NCBI GenBank assembly: GCA_039111635.1
Contig: JBCAQO010000021.1
Span: forward strand, 31,673 to 95,672
Direction: 5' to 3'
Source: Heterobasidion occidentale
Taxonomy: Eukaryota > Basidiomycota > Agaricomycetes > Russulales > Bondarzewiaceae
Length of the DNA: 64,000 nucleotides
In this document: positions 43,201-55,150 of the stretch, one piece after another
Numbering within the stretch: position 1 is the first letter of the stretch
How the letters are laid out: each line of letters begins with the position of its first letter
The notes under the pieces: generated by a model
Told to the model about the DNA's origin: nothing
Seen by the model: the letters and a program-made list of their open reading frames with translations, nothing else
Databases searched by the model: none
Made by a program: the position numbers and the translations under genes

Positions 43201-44283
43201 TGATGTTGGTCGAGTTCGACAAGCTCAAGCGGGACTATCAAGAGCACCAGAACGAGATCCATGCCAAGCTCATTGCCATCATGGGTGATCGTCTTGCGGC
43301 CCATATCAAGTCATTGCAAGGTGTACGGTGGGACGTTCCTCCTGCCAAACTAGGAGTCAATGATTACATGGAGCTGCTGGTCAAGGAGACGGTCACGCTT
43401 CACAAAGTCCTATCCCGGTATTTGTCCAGTTCCGTTGTGGAGGTATGGAAATCGCGTTCGAGTACGATCAGAGCATTGAGCTCACTACGTTACCTGCAGT
43501 ATGTGATGTCGCAAGTGTTTGCTGCGAACAATCATCGGTTATCCGAGGAATACATCAAGATCGACCTACCGTCTCTCGAGGCAAAGGAGCGGTGCGTGCT
43601 ATGTCACTGACGTTCTTTATCTTATCCTGTTGAGCCATGTCGTGTCATTTAGCCTCCTGGCAGATGCCCGCTTCCTGCACTCGAAGCTGTCGAGCTTGAA
43701 GAACGTCAGCGCGCCCACAGGGATGCTAGAAACCGTCGTCTCAGAGAAGCGGATCATCGGGCAGCCGACGTCACCCCTCCCTGAGATGCCCTCCTCCCGC
43801 CCCACGCCGACAAAGCGGACGTCGTTGTTCGCGAACGAGCGGATCAAAACCATGCTCTCGCGCTCTACGGAGAAAGCCCTCCCTACGCCGATCGCGACAG
43901 TGCCGATACTACCCACAACGTCAGAGTCTCGCCCAAGCTCTCCGCTACCTCCCGCTGTCAATGGAAACGGGCTCGCCGCAAACGGCAGCGCCGTAGACTT
44001 GTCTACACCCACTCCCCCAGAGAAGGCTGGCTTCAGGCAGGTAGCGATTGTAGACGCGACGGACGAGACGACCGAGCGAGGAGAACAGGCCACTCCGCCG
44101 CCGATCCCAGCTAAGGATATTCCTCCTTCCGCGCAACCTGTACCTGTCTCGATTCAGGAGCATGCTGAGTCACTGGAGACACCCAAGGAACCCCTGGTGT
44201 CAACCGTACTTTTTGCGGAACCAGACTCGATAGAGGAAGAGGGGGAGGTAGGCGAGCAGAACGGAATTACGAAGGAGTTGTGA
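40214..44283 (+). CDS. VPS54: VPS54, GARP tethering complex subunit
   Basis: VPS54 with VPS51-53 tethers endosome-derived vesicles at the Golgi. Start ATG 40214 (MSDRMSSPSRP); about nine exons. The N-terminal part has KDFDAYLNAIGPEWDRFQ and a helical region (LPLLEKLSHHADTLEQHLVHE, EAVRREARLGHLKRVREGV). The middle has MAHDKFLHLLRGVYADFLG, and the C-terminal VPS54-like domain has IRIEERSYFAVSATQEALIL, GLKNITAKHLALASQSLSIM, HLNPKQAVMLVEFDKLKRD and YMELLVKETVTLHKVLSRYL. A Ser/Pro-rich tail ends at 44283. Two one-base breaks are inferred, a lost base at about 40698-40703 and an extra C at 42633-42636. As the conserved domains are intact on both sides, sequence error is likely. Confidence 0.88.
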
Positions 44284-44532
44284 AATGGATGGGGATCTTT
44301 GTGACTCGGTTGTAAATCTGGGACTGTGTTCATTCTTGTTTGGTGGATTTCTTTTGCTTCTGCTCATTCCTGTTATTGTCCATATAGTACATGCATATGA
44401 CCATCTATTCTGAAATCACATCAGATGTTTCTCTTGCTAGCCACAACTTGGGGATTCATTAACACGGCATTGAGTGTGAATGCCAGGGATTTATTCTAAT
44501 ATATATAACTTGGTATTTGAATAGTTCAGAAG

Positions 44533-44620
44533 GCATCTGTGGTGTAGTGGTTAACATCGAGTCTTCCCATTCTTGTTATGAAAGCTGGCTTGGTCCCGGG
44601 TTCAATTCCCGGCGAATGCA
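44533..44620 (+). tRNA. tRNA-Gly(CCC) with a 16-nt intron
   Basis: The fold is: acceptor GCATCTG against CGAATGC (one C-A mismatch, one wobble), D arm in GGTGTAGTGGTTAACAT, anticodon stem GAGTC/GGCTT, loop with CCC at 44566-44568, T arm CCGGG TTCAATT CCCGG. The intron (44570-44585) sits after position 37, the canonical place. B box GGTTCAATTCC is good. A pol III T-run follows. Confidence 0.85.
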
Positions 44621-44639
44621 TATACATAAGCTGTAAGAC

Positions 44640-44645
44640 TTTTTT
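44640..44645 (+). terminator. pol III terminator of tRNA-Gly
   Basis: Six T in a row start 20 nt after the tRNA end, followed by C and a further T4. This is the standard pol III stop signal. Confidence 0.7.
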
Positions 44646-44877
44646 CTTTTGACAGTGTTCAAAGCACCCAGCGAAACACGATTGCTGTCTGGAGACGGGC
44701 CCCTGGTGTGGATATTATTTTGATCACAGAGCTGTCTGAGATCTTCGACCACACGCCCATGAGTATCGGCGTGATTTGGAACTTAAAGTCACACCGCGCG
44801 CTCGACATACGAGCCATGTTTTGTTCTCGCCGTAAGCACCAACAACTGCTATCTCACGCTAACAGTAGCCTACGGGA

Positions 44878-46190
44878 TCATGCAACCTTTCCGCTGCCGT
44901 TCTCCTTCCCGCCTACCTTGGCACCCGTGCCCTTGCCTCTGAATCGCTTTCGCAGCGCGGCGATCATCTTCGTGAACCTGGATTACACATACGTCATCAA
45001 GCGCGGACATTGTTGAGGGACCGCCGACGCACCAGAACCAGTTCAGGACCTGCAGCACGATGTTCCCAACGCCGTACCCGAGCGCGAGGAACAGCGGGAT
45101 GTCGTCTTTGACCGCGTACAGGGTGCGCCAAAAGCGATAGGACTGCCGCGCGAGTCGCGATCGGTGAACCAAACGCCGCGGCGACTCGTAGAATGAGTGT
45201 ACAGACGCACCATGATCCCGCCGTAGACGAGGCGGACGGACGCGAACGTCGCGAGCAGGACCGCGCCGTTGACGAGCTGGAGGCGCGACCCCGTGCGACC
45301 CATTTTATCGATGAACCTGCGGGGCGGCGCCGTGAGCGGTGCGATGCAGCGCCGGGCGGGTGTGCGCTGCGCCTACCAGTGTATATTCAAGAACGGCGTG
45401 CTCCTGTGCGGCGGTCAGATCAGAGGCCGCGCGGGACGGTGGAGAGAAGAGTGCACTGACAGCTCCCAGAGAAGGAATCGGGGCCCGTAGTATCCAAGAA
45501 AAGGTCTCTGCAACAGTGCGCGGCTCGTTAGCGGTCGTGAAATGAAACGCGTGTGGGAGGGGCGCGTACAAGACCGTACAAGTATATGAACAAACAGGTC
45601 ACGCCTGCCCAACGACGCTCAGCGAGGGCAAGACGCGAAACGCGAAAATGAACGCACCATGCACTACGAACCCGACGCCCTCAAAGTTGACCAGCGAGTC
45701 CAGGGCGTCCCATATAAAATATCTGCATCGCGGTCAGGCGTACTGGGCGAGAAAGGCGGCGCGAGCACCATGAAAGGGTGCGCTCACCCGCTAGCAATGG
45801 CGGACACCGTCCCCACCCGATCGTCCCACCCAAACGCGCGGTCCTGGTCCAGCGCGGGGCTATTGAGACACCGCGCGGCGAAGGGCACCACGATAACGGC
45901 GTGCACGAACGACACGATGTGAGTCTTCCTACACGCGCGCAGCAGCATCGCCAGGGTTAAGCGTCGGCTCAAGCCGACTGGCGAGAAACGACGCACCACC
46001 CATTCCGCGCGCGCGCCCGCAACGCCGCCCATTTTTGCTTGCCGACGAGCGCGCGAGACACGGCGGGCGCGACCGCGCTGTGCAGGATCGTGAAGAACGC
46101 TACGGAGAACGCCAGGGTATCGACATGGGCTGGCAGGTGTCGGAGGCCAAGGTGCTGGATGGCCTCCACACCCGAGAGCGAGAACGTCAT
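44878..46190 (-). CDS. TLC-domain multi-pass membrane protein
   Basis: Start ATG 46190 (MTFSLSGVEAIQHLGLRH). Exon 1 is 46190-46000 and exon 2 is 45928-45788; further exons run to the stop at 44878-44880. Joining the exons gives KTHIVSFVHAVIVVPFAARC, YFIWDALDSLVNFEGVGFVV, LRPFLGYYGPRFLLWELSTP, FLNIHW, LQLVNGAVLLATFASVRLVY, IPLFLALGYGVGNIVLQVLN and a lysine-rich tail. These are the hallmarks of the TRAM/LAG1/CLN8 (TLC) family, in the TLC-domain protein 4/TMEM56 branch, likely in the ER/Golgi membrane with a lipid-related role. No frameshift is needed. Protein length is about 300 aa. Confidence 0.85.
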
Positions 46191-46700
46191 TATGCAGAGA
46201 GTAGTATGTTCAGGAAAGCGAAGTATAAACGAAGGAGATAAAGCAACGCCTCTGACTGCATGAGTCTGCGCGCTGGCAGCTGGCAGCCTCGGGGCGCTGA
46301 CCACGCTCCTATGATGCCGTCGGGCATGTCTCGGACTACGCAAGGTAATAATAGAACTGTGCTCGTTTGCGCACTGTAGATACTGCATGGTCACATCGGA
46401 TGCTTCGAGTGCATAGATGGATTCAGGCGGCACGGTGCTAAGTACATTCGAGACATGCTCTGCAGTCAGGCTATTAAATGAGATTACATGAAACCGCATT
46501 TTACAGAGGACGCGGAAAAGAAAGAATACCAGTAAGATATTGAAGGGCAACACACCAGGGATGGATATCACGGCCGGAGACGAGACAGATCGAGCACTCC
46601 CCAGGAAACAGAAGCAAGAGAGTCTGAGCAGGCGAACAACTGACAAAACCCGACCCAAGACACCCAGGCGAAGCCAGCAGGCACGAAAGGTCTCGAAGGT
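46191..46700. other. gap between the TLC gene start and the coiled-coil gene end
   Basis: 510 bp holding the promoter and leader of the TLC gene and the 3' end of the next gene. No further gene is supported. Confidence 0.5.
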
Positions 46701-47873
46701 TCACATGTTCTGCAACAACCCCTTGAACATCTTCTCCTGAGCCTTCGCCGAACTTCCGTTGTCCTTGTCCATATCCTTGGCCTTCTTCTCCAAACGACCG
46801 ATAAGGTGCTCGATGTCTGCCGGCAGGGCGTTGACTCGGTCGCGCATACGTTCAGCTTCAAAACAAGTTAGAAAATCGACGACGAAATCAAAGGAGGGTC
46901 ACGACAGGTACCCTTGTCGGTCACCCAGGCATCAAAGTCGACCCGTAGCCGCTCGCGGAGCTTGTACCTCTTCTGAAGCTCGTTGAAGAGCTTCTTGAGC
47001 CTTGCCTGCATGACCTGTAGTCAATATATGCGTGTTCTGGGATGCACAGCAAATTCGAACGCGGCGAGTGGCGAGAAATACGACCTGAGTCTCAGAGAGG
47101 GCACGCGATAGCTCCTCTTCTCCCTGCAGCTGCACTTCTTCGAAGTGTTTACATGCGTTGTCGACTTCAAGCACACCAGCCGCAATGTTGCGGTCCGTAT
47201 CCTCACTTAGTTTTGTGTGTACCACGCGTATGCGGCGCATCGCAGGAAGGAGGCTGTCTACAATATCTTGCTTGGCTCTCTTCGAGGACCTCGCAAAGGC
47301 GGGCCCAAGCTTGTCGACAAGCGCGGAAGGTGCTGGGGACTCACTGTCCTCGATATCCCTGGCAAGTACGGTAATGAGACCAAGTGACAATCGCCAAGGT
47401 GATACGACGGACCTATCGTGTAGGAATGCGACCAATGTCGTTTCTTCGTCCCAATCGTCATCGTCGTCGGAGATTGTTCCTAAATCTTCGTCCTGTTCAT
47501 CATCATTGTCCGATAACAGATTTTCTGCGAGCGAGTCGAAGACGCTAAATGGATCGTCCCGAGAATCCTGAAGATCGAGATCTTTCCTACGCGCGGATCG
47601 AAGAGCAGTCCGGGGATGTTGACGAGGGTCTGAGCGTAGAGATTCCACGACCCCGCCTCGCCTGCTCGTCGAGGGAGTCTGAGCGATGGGTTTGTGCCGT
47701 AATGGAGTCTTATGCCCTGCGCATACAAGGACGCCGCCGTCTATATGCGCAGGTCTGAAGCAGGAGGGCGCGCGGGGGTGCTCACCAGGCTTCCTTGGAG
47801 ACTTCCAAGAACTGGCAGGCGCCTCCTCCGTCGGATTCGACCTGACAGAAGCGTGTGTGCGATGACGGCCCAT
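46701..47873 (-). CDS. hypothetical coiled-coil protein
   Basis: Three exons end at TGA 46701-46703. The N-terminal half is disordered, with an acidic run (LLSDNDDEQDEDLG, then DDDDDWDEE). The C-terminal half is helical: LVDKLGPAFARSSKRAKQDI, MRRIRVVHTKLSEDTDRNIA, QARLKKLFNELQKRYKLRER and ADIEHLIGRLEKKAKDMDKD. The start is uncertain: ATG 47873 (MGRHRTHASVRS) is in frame, but an upstream ATG at 48024 ([16 protein letters not shown]) would fit if one base were missing near 47950. No family is recognised. It shares a short divergent promoter with the first G-gamma gene. Confidence 0.65.
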
Positions 47874-48260
47874 CAGCGAGTTAGCGCGGTCTCCTGGCAG
47901 CGAATGAGACGGCAGAGGTGGTGGGCGGAGGAGAGGGTTCTGGGTCACGGTGTGTGACGGAGGGAGGGAGAGCGAATGCGGATTCGAAGTCCGATGGGAG
48001 AGCTGAGTTGGCGGCCGCCGTCATCGTCGTCGTCGTGCAGAATCGCCATCCGCCTTTCTCCCTTCCAGCCTCCTTCTCTCCTTTCTTTTTCTTCCCGTGA
48101 GTCCCCCGACAGCCCCCCATCTGCCGTGGCTGACCGCGCATCGCACAGCAAAAGCTCCTTGGCTTGCCACTTTCTTTCCCTCCCCCTTGCCCTCGCCCCC
48201 ACCCGCTCACCCCTCCGTCCCCTCCGCACACGTCCCCCTCCCGCACTCGACCTACACAAC

Positions 48261-48670
48261 ATGAGCTCGCGCCCGCACAAGCAATCCATGTTCGAGCTCA
48301 AGCTTCGCCGTCTGTCGGAGCACAACCAGCGGCTGCGGGAGGACCTCTCCCGACCGCGAATCCGCGTCAGCGAGGCGAGCGCCAGGTGCGTATCAGCTTC
48401 CTGTACCCACGCCCCCGCGCGCTCGCTCATCGAAGCACCCGCTTCGCAGCCTGATCCGCTACTGCAAGACGACCAAAGACCACTTGGTGCGTATCGCTTC
48501 GGCTGCGTGCCTTGTGCTCGTCTCCCTCTTTCTTTTTCGCGCCCGCTCGTGAGTCACTTGCCTGACCCTTGCCCGCACCCGCATAGGTACCGTCGGTGTG
48601 GGGCCCAGTGGGAAAGGGCGAAGACCCATACGCACCACCAGCAACGGGTTGCCAATGCACCATCATGTAA
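48261..48670 (+). CDS. heterotrimeric G-protein gamma subunit, copy 1
   Basis: Exons 48261-48385, 48450-48486 and 48587-48670 give 81 aa. The GGL-type helix reads [13 protein letters not shown] sequence ([20 protein letters not shown]), then [20 protein letters not shown] and [15 protein letters not shown]. It ends CQCTIM: a CAAX box (CTIM) for prenylation with a second cysteine two residues before it that could be palmitoylated. This is the Ste18-like partner of G-beta in pheromone and nutrient signalling at the plasma membrane. Length and ending are typical of fungal G-gamma. A paralog follows at 51218. Confidence 0.93.
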
Positions 48671-51217
48671 CACCCCCCCCCGCCTCCCCGCCATCATCTC
48701 CACCCCGCCATCATCTCCACCCCGCCATCATCTCCACCCCCCCGCCGCCGTCTCCGCCCCGCCGCTCGCCCGCACGCGCGCTCACGCTCGGAGAACGAGA
48801 AAGCCCAAGCTAGCCAAATTCTTTCGCTTGTTTATCCTCTGTCCTGCTTCTACGTACATTACGCTTACCGTGCCTTGTCATCCCACCGCGTCCCGCGCAC
48901 CCACGTTCCTTACCGCAAGCGACTCGACTCCCCCCCACCTCCCCCGGTCCCGCCGCCTCCACCAGCGCCTACACACAGCATCGGGACTTCGTCCGTCTGC
49001 TACTGCCCCTCCGCGCCGCGCGGCCTTCTGTCTGCTTCATCCTTCACTTATTCACTTCCTGCTCCACCTTCCTATTCGTCTGCACCGGATCGCAATCCAA
49101 TTTCGTACCGCGCCTTCTTCTCTTCCTTGTTGGGCCGTTTGTTTGACGCCAAAAGTGGCCCGTTAATTCCCGTACGATTTCTGCGCTTCTCGGCCTTTTT
49201 TCCCGTTCGGCTGAACGAACCCTGTCCGGTTTGTGTCTCTGTCCATGGTCTCGTATTATAATAGCTCAAACTCATCGATCATCCTCCTGACTGTATGGGC
49301 GCAAGCGCATATGCATATGATACCTCCGTTTGTGATACCTGGCGTGCTCCCTCCGAATTGTGGACAACCAATGGCTGTACCTCATGTTCAAACATTCAAG
49401 TATCAAACATGCTTATTTCATGTGCACGTCATCTATTTATTATACATCTGCCGATAACAGAGAAACCTCATAAAGAGGATTCAGAAGCAAAAAATTAGAG
49501 ACATGTAAGTCCCATCGATACCAGGAGAAGTCGAGCAGTGGATGTTTCGCGAACCACCTACGAAAGGTGAATCGCGAACCACGCATACAACCCTGGCGCG
49601 AGCGCATCACCGTCAACAATCTGCCAGCCTCCCCTCATACAAACAGCCCCCGCTTGAGAAGAAAAGTGTGACCAGCACATTTCAGCTCGCTCCGATCCCT
49701 TTGGCCCGCAAGCCAACTTCCACATGACTGCCCATAGTCTGGTCAGCACATCTTGACGACAGAACGTTCGACCAGGGCAGAGCCGACGCAGAACAAAACC
49801 CGTCCAATGCCATCAACTCCCACCCAACATATGGACGCGGAACCGTTATGTCGACGCCGACCTGTCGCAAATCGGCGGCGCATATCCGAACTGGAATGCA
49901 TTATATGTATGACACTAGCTCGCCCATTATCCCACAGTTGATATGATGCACATCGTCAAGTGTGCACCTTGCACCACGAAGAAATAACAGGGGCTGTGAC
50001 ATACTGCAAGACTCAGCATAGTTGTCCGCAGGTCACGACAGCGTGATAGCACTGTCGGGAAACGGGGACGTTAACGTCCTCGCACGAACCGCTCACTGGT
50101 GGGTGAGGGATTCGATTTCGAGGGAGGTGGTCCATATAACCGTATCTCGCACCCGGGGCAGCAGGTCGCAGGGAGTCATTCGGAGCTGTGAGCGGCCATC
50201 GAGCAGATCAGTGTGCTCGGCCGTTGAGACGACGGGAATGCGATAGGGAGGCGCGTGCAGACGCGGAAACTCGTATGTGCGAACGCGCGCTCAAGGCTCT
50301 AGCCCCTCCCATTCGGAGGAGATCTTCGGGGCACTAGACGAGCCACGAGAGGGCAACAAAAAGCCTGCTCGGTCGGACATGCTCGCGAAAGAAGATGGCG
50401 ACATCTTGTGCGGAACGATCAGCGCGGTCTCTGGCATGTTGGTTGGAGGGAAAGGGAAGCATGAGGCTTGGAACTCGCATTACTTATATGGGAGGCCGGC
50501 GGTGCCCGAAGATTTCGCAGCCCGCCGAGGACCAACTCGAGCAGTTCTCGTCATAGAGACTGCACAGGATGTGATTTTGGATTGAATAGAAGTTTTATAA
50601 GCTGGGATGCATACATGATGCACGGTGGTTTCCCCACACATGTCCTGGTCGCAGACGACTGGGAGGAGAGAGAAACGGGTAGTGTGGGAATGCTTGTGCA
50701 CCGGCACGTGGCCGGTCCTGGGACAGCATTCGGTCAGGAGAGGGAGACAGGCCTCTGGCGCCGTTCTCGCATCACCGCCCTTTTTCCCCTTGCCCACGCA
50801 AAGCCCAGCGTCTCCACCCTTCCTTTCTCCTCTTTCTCTCTTCCCCGCACACTCTTGTCCATATCCTGACAACCCGCACGCAGCAACCGCGAGCGTCCAG
50901 TCGTCTCGCAATCTCTGTATAAAGCATCGCGCGCTGTGAGCTAAGGAGCATCCCCAGGTACGTTCGCAACACGCTCGCCTATATCAGCCAGGGGAGTGCT
51001 CGTCCATCTTTCATCGCCGTGGAAGATGTGCAAGCAGTTCGCCTGATACCGTGACAGGTGACGAACTAGCGCTTATCCATTCTTTGATCCAATCCCAGCA
51101 CCATCCGCCGGATCACCCACCCACCTCCAACGCCCACCACCTCCTCGCCTTTGTGTCGCCCTACCGTCCTCCCCTCTTCACCTCGTCCCGCATTCCCACC
51201 CTTCTACATCATCCAAA
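48671..51217. other. stretch between the two G-gamma genes, no gene recognised
   Basis: It begins with a 17-bp tandem repeat. Several frames of about 100 codons occur (for example 50277-50585) but none shows a domain, and their translations look random. CT-rich sequence after 51100 is likely the leader of G-gamma copy 2. Confidence 0.45.
48686..48736. repeat. tandem repeat, three perfect 17-bp units
   Basis: The unit ccccgccatcatctcca occurs three times without change, 15 bp after the stop codon of G-gamma copy 1. Confidence 0.9.
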
Positions 51218-51789
51218 ATGTCCTCCCGACCGAAACAGTCCATGTCTGAGCTCAAGCTCCGCCGACTTCTCGAACACAACCAGCGTCTGCGAGAGGACCT
51301 CGCGCGCCCGCGCATACGCGTGAGCGAGGCCAGCGCGAGCCTCATCCGGTATTGCAAGACAACGAAAGACCACCTGGTACGTAGTTCGCTCCCGTCCCCC
51401 CCTCCATTTCCTCCATTTTTCTGCGCACATTTCACGGCAAAGTCGGTACCATAATACCCCGCTCCGGGCGTTTCGTAATCGTGCCGCTCGGAAGCATCCC
51501 CGCTCCATTTCCTGTCATGAAGCCTCAATTTCACCTCGCTCGGTGTCCGTCGACGCTCAAACACCGAGCGGGCGGCGGAGGCGGTGGCGCCGGGAATATG
51601 TGCGATTGCCGTCGTCCTGCCCTTCTCCACCTCTGCGCTTCCACTTTCGTCTCATCATTCGGAGCACGAGGCGTAGTGACGCTGACTGTCTATTCTTTGC
51701 TGCAGGTGCCATCCGTTTGGGGACCCGTGGGCAAAAACGAGGATCCATACGCACCACAGACGAGTGGAGGATGCTGTCTCGTGCAATGA
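51218..51789 (+). CDS. heterotrimeric G-protein gamma subunit, copy 2
   Basis: Exons 51218-51376 and 51706-51789 give 80 aa. The helix [20 protein letters not shown] is followed by [20 protein letters not shown] and [15 protein letters not shown], ending GGCCLVQ, a CAAX box (CLVQ) with an adjacent cysteine. The position of copy 1's first intron (after the SA in EASAS) is uninterrupted here, while the second intron is kept at the same codon but is much longer (329 bp). It is in tandem with copy 1, same strand. Which of the two is the main Ste18-like subunit cannot be told from sequence. Confidence 0.92.
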
Positions 51790-52083
51790 TTCCCCTCCCT
51801 CCCTCGTCTTGTCTCTCTATCCTCCACAGTCAACAGTGTCCCACATACCATTCATGCTCACCGCACCGCCGATGCTCCCGTATCAGCTCGCTCGCTCGCT
51901 CGCTCGCTCTTTCTTCTCGCACCGACTCTCGCTTCGTCTCTCTCCCTTTTCTTATATTCCCCCGCCTGCGCCTCGGTTTCTCCTCTTTGCTTCTATGAAT
52001 TTCTGACCGGCCTCATCTTTCTCTGTGCATTCATATATATTCTGTCTTTCACATACGCACAACCCATCTATCTATCTATCGAT
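51790..52083. other. 3' region of G-gamma copy 2 with microsatellites
   Basis: It holds a CTCG microsatellite (51887-51909) and a CTAT microsatellite (52066-52089). No coding signal. Confidence 0.6.
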
Positions 52084-52498
52084 CTATCTCTTGTTACCCT
52101 CACGGCTCCCGCCCGTCTGCTTGGTTGTCCCTTTGTCCGTGCGAGGACCGTGTGGGTGAAGTCTCGTCCCTTCTCTGGCTCCTTCGCCGATCCCCGTACG
52201 TGTTTGGATCGTGTGCGAAGTCGAGACATATGGGGTAGGAGGTAGGGAGTGGAAGGTAACAAGGGGAAGGGGCGACCGTGGCTGCCGACGCCGTTGTGTA
52301 TATATCAAAGGAGGACGCCGTGACATATAGGATTGAATTTCTTGCTGTTGCTCTCGCTTGGCGGCCTCAATCTTGATGCGACGCGCGCGGGTAGTGGGCA
52401 GGAACATAAGCGCAAGCACACTCCTTGGGTAGGAAGCCGAAGCGGTGTGGGTGTAGGGGTGGATCCACTTGGACCCACTGCGCCGTAACTGTTGCCCA
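52084..52498 (-). CDS. possible small hypothetical protein
   Basis: From ATG 52498 a frame reads MGNSYGAVGPSGSTPTPTP. An overlapping frame from about 52440 reads ALMFLPTTRARRIKIEAAKR and EQQQEIQSYMSRRP, a charged helix-like stretch, and ends at 52084. A splice or frame change would be needed to join them. No family is recognised. Confidence 0.25.
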
Positions 52499-53611
52499 TG
52501 ATTGCGTTCTTAATCGTAGTTATTTATATTTATTTTGATCCTCTTCCATCCGTTCCACCCCACTATTATCTTGACGCACCTTCCCTCGACACTCCAGCTT
52601 TATATATAGGCCTTCGCTCGAGTCGTTTACGTGCTGCTGCTGCACCTCTTTCCATTTCGTATTTTCCTCGACCTAAATTCGTTTTGTCCAGCTCCTATCT
52701 TTGCCGTGTCTAGCGCACGAGACGCGACTTATCTACGCTTCTCCGAGAGCGCTGCCTCTGCGCGTGTATGTACGAGTTCCTAGCTAGGCCGTGCCTTCCG
52801 TCCTGCGCGGCCGCGCGCACCGAGGCCTTCAAGGGCCTTCCTCAGCCAAGCCGCGCTGGGCGTCCTCGGCATTCGCGAGATGCGAGAGGTCGGGGACCGC
52901 GCGTCCCGTTCTGTGTTAAGACCTGACTCGCCGCGCACGGCTATCCACACGCTCAAACCTCCGGGTCGTGCAGACCCGCGACGCACATCGTACTGTGCGC
53001 CGACACGCACCGCCGTGCCTGTGTCGCGCCTGTTGTGGCGGACCTGTGCAGCGAGCTACTTAGATGGCTGATGGGCGATCGAGCGCGCGCCAGTGCAGAT
53101 CTTTATACTTATATGTTCGCGGTTCCACTGCGCGCGTCTCTGTTGTGCGTTCTATCCCCGCCGCCCAAAGCCCCGCGCGCGCTCATGCGATGCGGCAATA
53201 ACGAGCACGCATACGCCTGCGCCTATTGTCAGTTCCTCACGTCCAGCGGAAACCGAAATGGAACAAGGGGCACATCACGCTGCGACGACGGCAACATCGG
53301 CGGCAGCACCCCGGTGCCCATACGCGGTAGTATTGCGTCCCTTTGACGGCTGAACGTGCGTGGACGGCAGACAATAAGTAGGCAGACAAGGTGAACGAGA
53401 CGGTTGATGGAGCTGCGTGCATTCCGAGAAGATCCACGCGCCCGGGCTTGATGCATGCGTGATATGCATCCGAGCAAATGAATCCATCATTCCATGTTCG
53501 GTGCGGTAATGGGCGGTTAACATGCTATGGACGCTGGGCGCCAGACGTGAGGTACGCAGCACGTGAGGCGCGTAGAACGCGAGGCCAGAGGAGGCGGTCG
53601 AGGCCAGAGGC
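52499..53611. other. intergenic, no gene recognised
   Basis: GC-rich DNA with random short frames and no domain signal. It lies between the possible small gene and the end of the thioredoxin gene. Confidence 0.45.
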
Positions 53612-54417
53612 TCAGAGCGACTCGATGAACTTGCGCACTTGCGCCTCGGGCAGTGCGCCGATGAACTGGCTGATGGGCTGGCCGTCTTTGAATGCGACTA
53701 CGGTCGGGAGCGAGCGGATCTGTGGGCAGAAGATACCGGCGATGCGAGGACGCGTGAGAGCGAGGGAGATGGAGGGGAGATGCGTGGAGCGGGTGCATAG
53801 ATGTCCGGTGTACGTGGACGCAGAGCACGGTGAGCCGCTGATGTGCGCAGGATGGGACGGACGCACCTTGTGTTGCTGTGCGAGGGCTACCTCCGCGTCT
53901 GTGTCGACGGTGATGAGGTCAAGAGGCAGTCCGCTCCCCGACTTGACGGACTCGTCCGCGGTGACGCGCTCGAGGATGGGCGAGAGCGTCTTGCACGGCC
54001 CACACCAGCTGAGTTGCGTGCGCGGGAGCAAGGGACACGTTAGAGCGAAATATCACCGGCGAGCAAGAGTCTCGTGTGAGTGGATGGGGAAAGTTAAAAG
54101 GTAAAGACGATGCGCAGGGCGTACTCGGCGTAAAAGTCTACGAGGACGACGCGGTCGGCCGTGTGGGATGGCGAGGTCACCTTGTCGAAGGTCTATAAGA
54201 GCAACCGAGATAGGATCAGTTGCGAGTACGTATATTTAGCGCGGAACGCGGGAAGAGGCTGGGCTGTTGTTGTTCGCGAATATGAATGGTCGGTAAGGGG
54301 GATAGAAGGGCGACGTACCGGTTTATCTGCATTGAGAAAGTGCTCTGCGCGGCGCGCGGAGGATGAAAATACGCGCGCGGATTGGCGAGTGCAGCGGTAA
54401 AGCCTGGATGAGAACAT
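53612..54417 (-). CDS. mitochondrial thioredoxin
   Basis: Exons 54417-54319, 54192-54125, 54008-53867 and 53719-53612 give 138 aa. The N-terminus MFSSRLYRCTRQSARVFSSS is arginine/serine-rich without acids, a typical mitochondrial presequence. The fold follows: [20 protein letters not shown] with the redox WCGPC (split by intron 2 between D and W), then DLITVDTDAEVALAQQHK and IRSLPTVVAFKDGQPISQF with the cis-proline after SL. It reduces disulfides in the matrix, like yeast Trx3. All splice sites are GT-AG. Confidence 0.92.
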
Positions 54418-55150
54418 GTCTGACTATTTGCTGTCTGCAAGAGTGTCGCGACGGTTGGGGAGGGGAATGGCACTGAGCGCTCGGAGGTGGTATTCGAGGC
54501 CGAGATGGATTGCCGACTGGCGGAGAGAACGAGGTCGTCTCGGAGACCGGGGGACCGCTGGGGACGTCCACGGCCCAATTGCGTTACGAGTAGACAACGT
54601 GCGGGGAGCCAATCAGCGCAGTCCCTCGTCGTCTTGTCTAACTCGCATCCGCAGCGGCCAGCCGTCGTATCGCCGCCCGGGCGCTGGACAGCAGATGGGT
54701 GGAATGCACGCTACGATGCGTGCACAGGCCTCCAGACGACAAAGATCAAGGTATGCGCGTCGACACACGTCCATCGCGAGATGGGCAGAGATGCGGCTAG
54801 AAGAGGCAGCCAAAGTGCCTCAAGGAGGGAGCCTCCGCTGCCGTGGACCAGTCCCATTCCGGTTGTCAAGGGACCCGCTCACCTGATGCGCTCCCACCCG
54901 CTGGCCTGCCTTGCGTTATAAATGCAGTCGCCGCCCTTGTTTCGCCCTTCTTCACCCCAGTTGTCCCCCTCCCTCGAGCCTTTCTTTGTTGTTGTCCACG
55001 AGCAGGGTCAGTTCCCCTTTCTCTTTCTTCGTCCTCGATGCTAACCTCGTTCTCGCAGTCTCGCAAGCCCCTTCCTATTCATACCATTCGAAGACACGTT
55101 CATTGCTTTCAAATCCCTGCTCGTCTAATCAACCTTCAACAACAATCAAA
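54418..55150. other. divergent promoter region between thioredoxin and cupredoxin genes
   Basis: 733 bp with no supported gene; frames here overlap each other without motifs. The last 200 bp are CT-rich, typical of a fungal leader before a well-expressed gene. Confidence 0.5.
54917..54922 (+). promoter_or_regulatory. candidate TATA box of the cupredoxin gene
   Basis: TATAAA (in gttataaatg) lies 229 bp before the ATG at 55151 and just before the CT-rich leader. Confidence 0.35.

Noticed and set aside
47976..49166. A 396-codon plus-strand frame
   Set aside because: It runs through the G-gamma copy 1 exons and introns in another frame and is Ser/Pro/Arg-biased without motifs.
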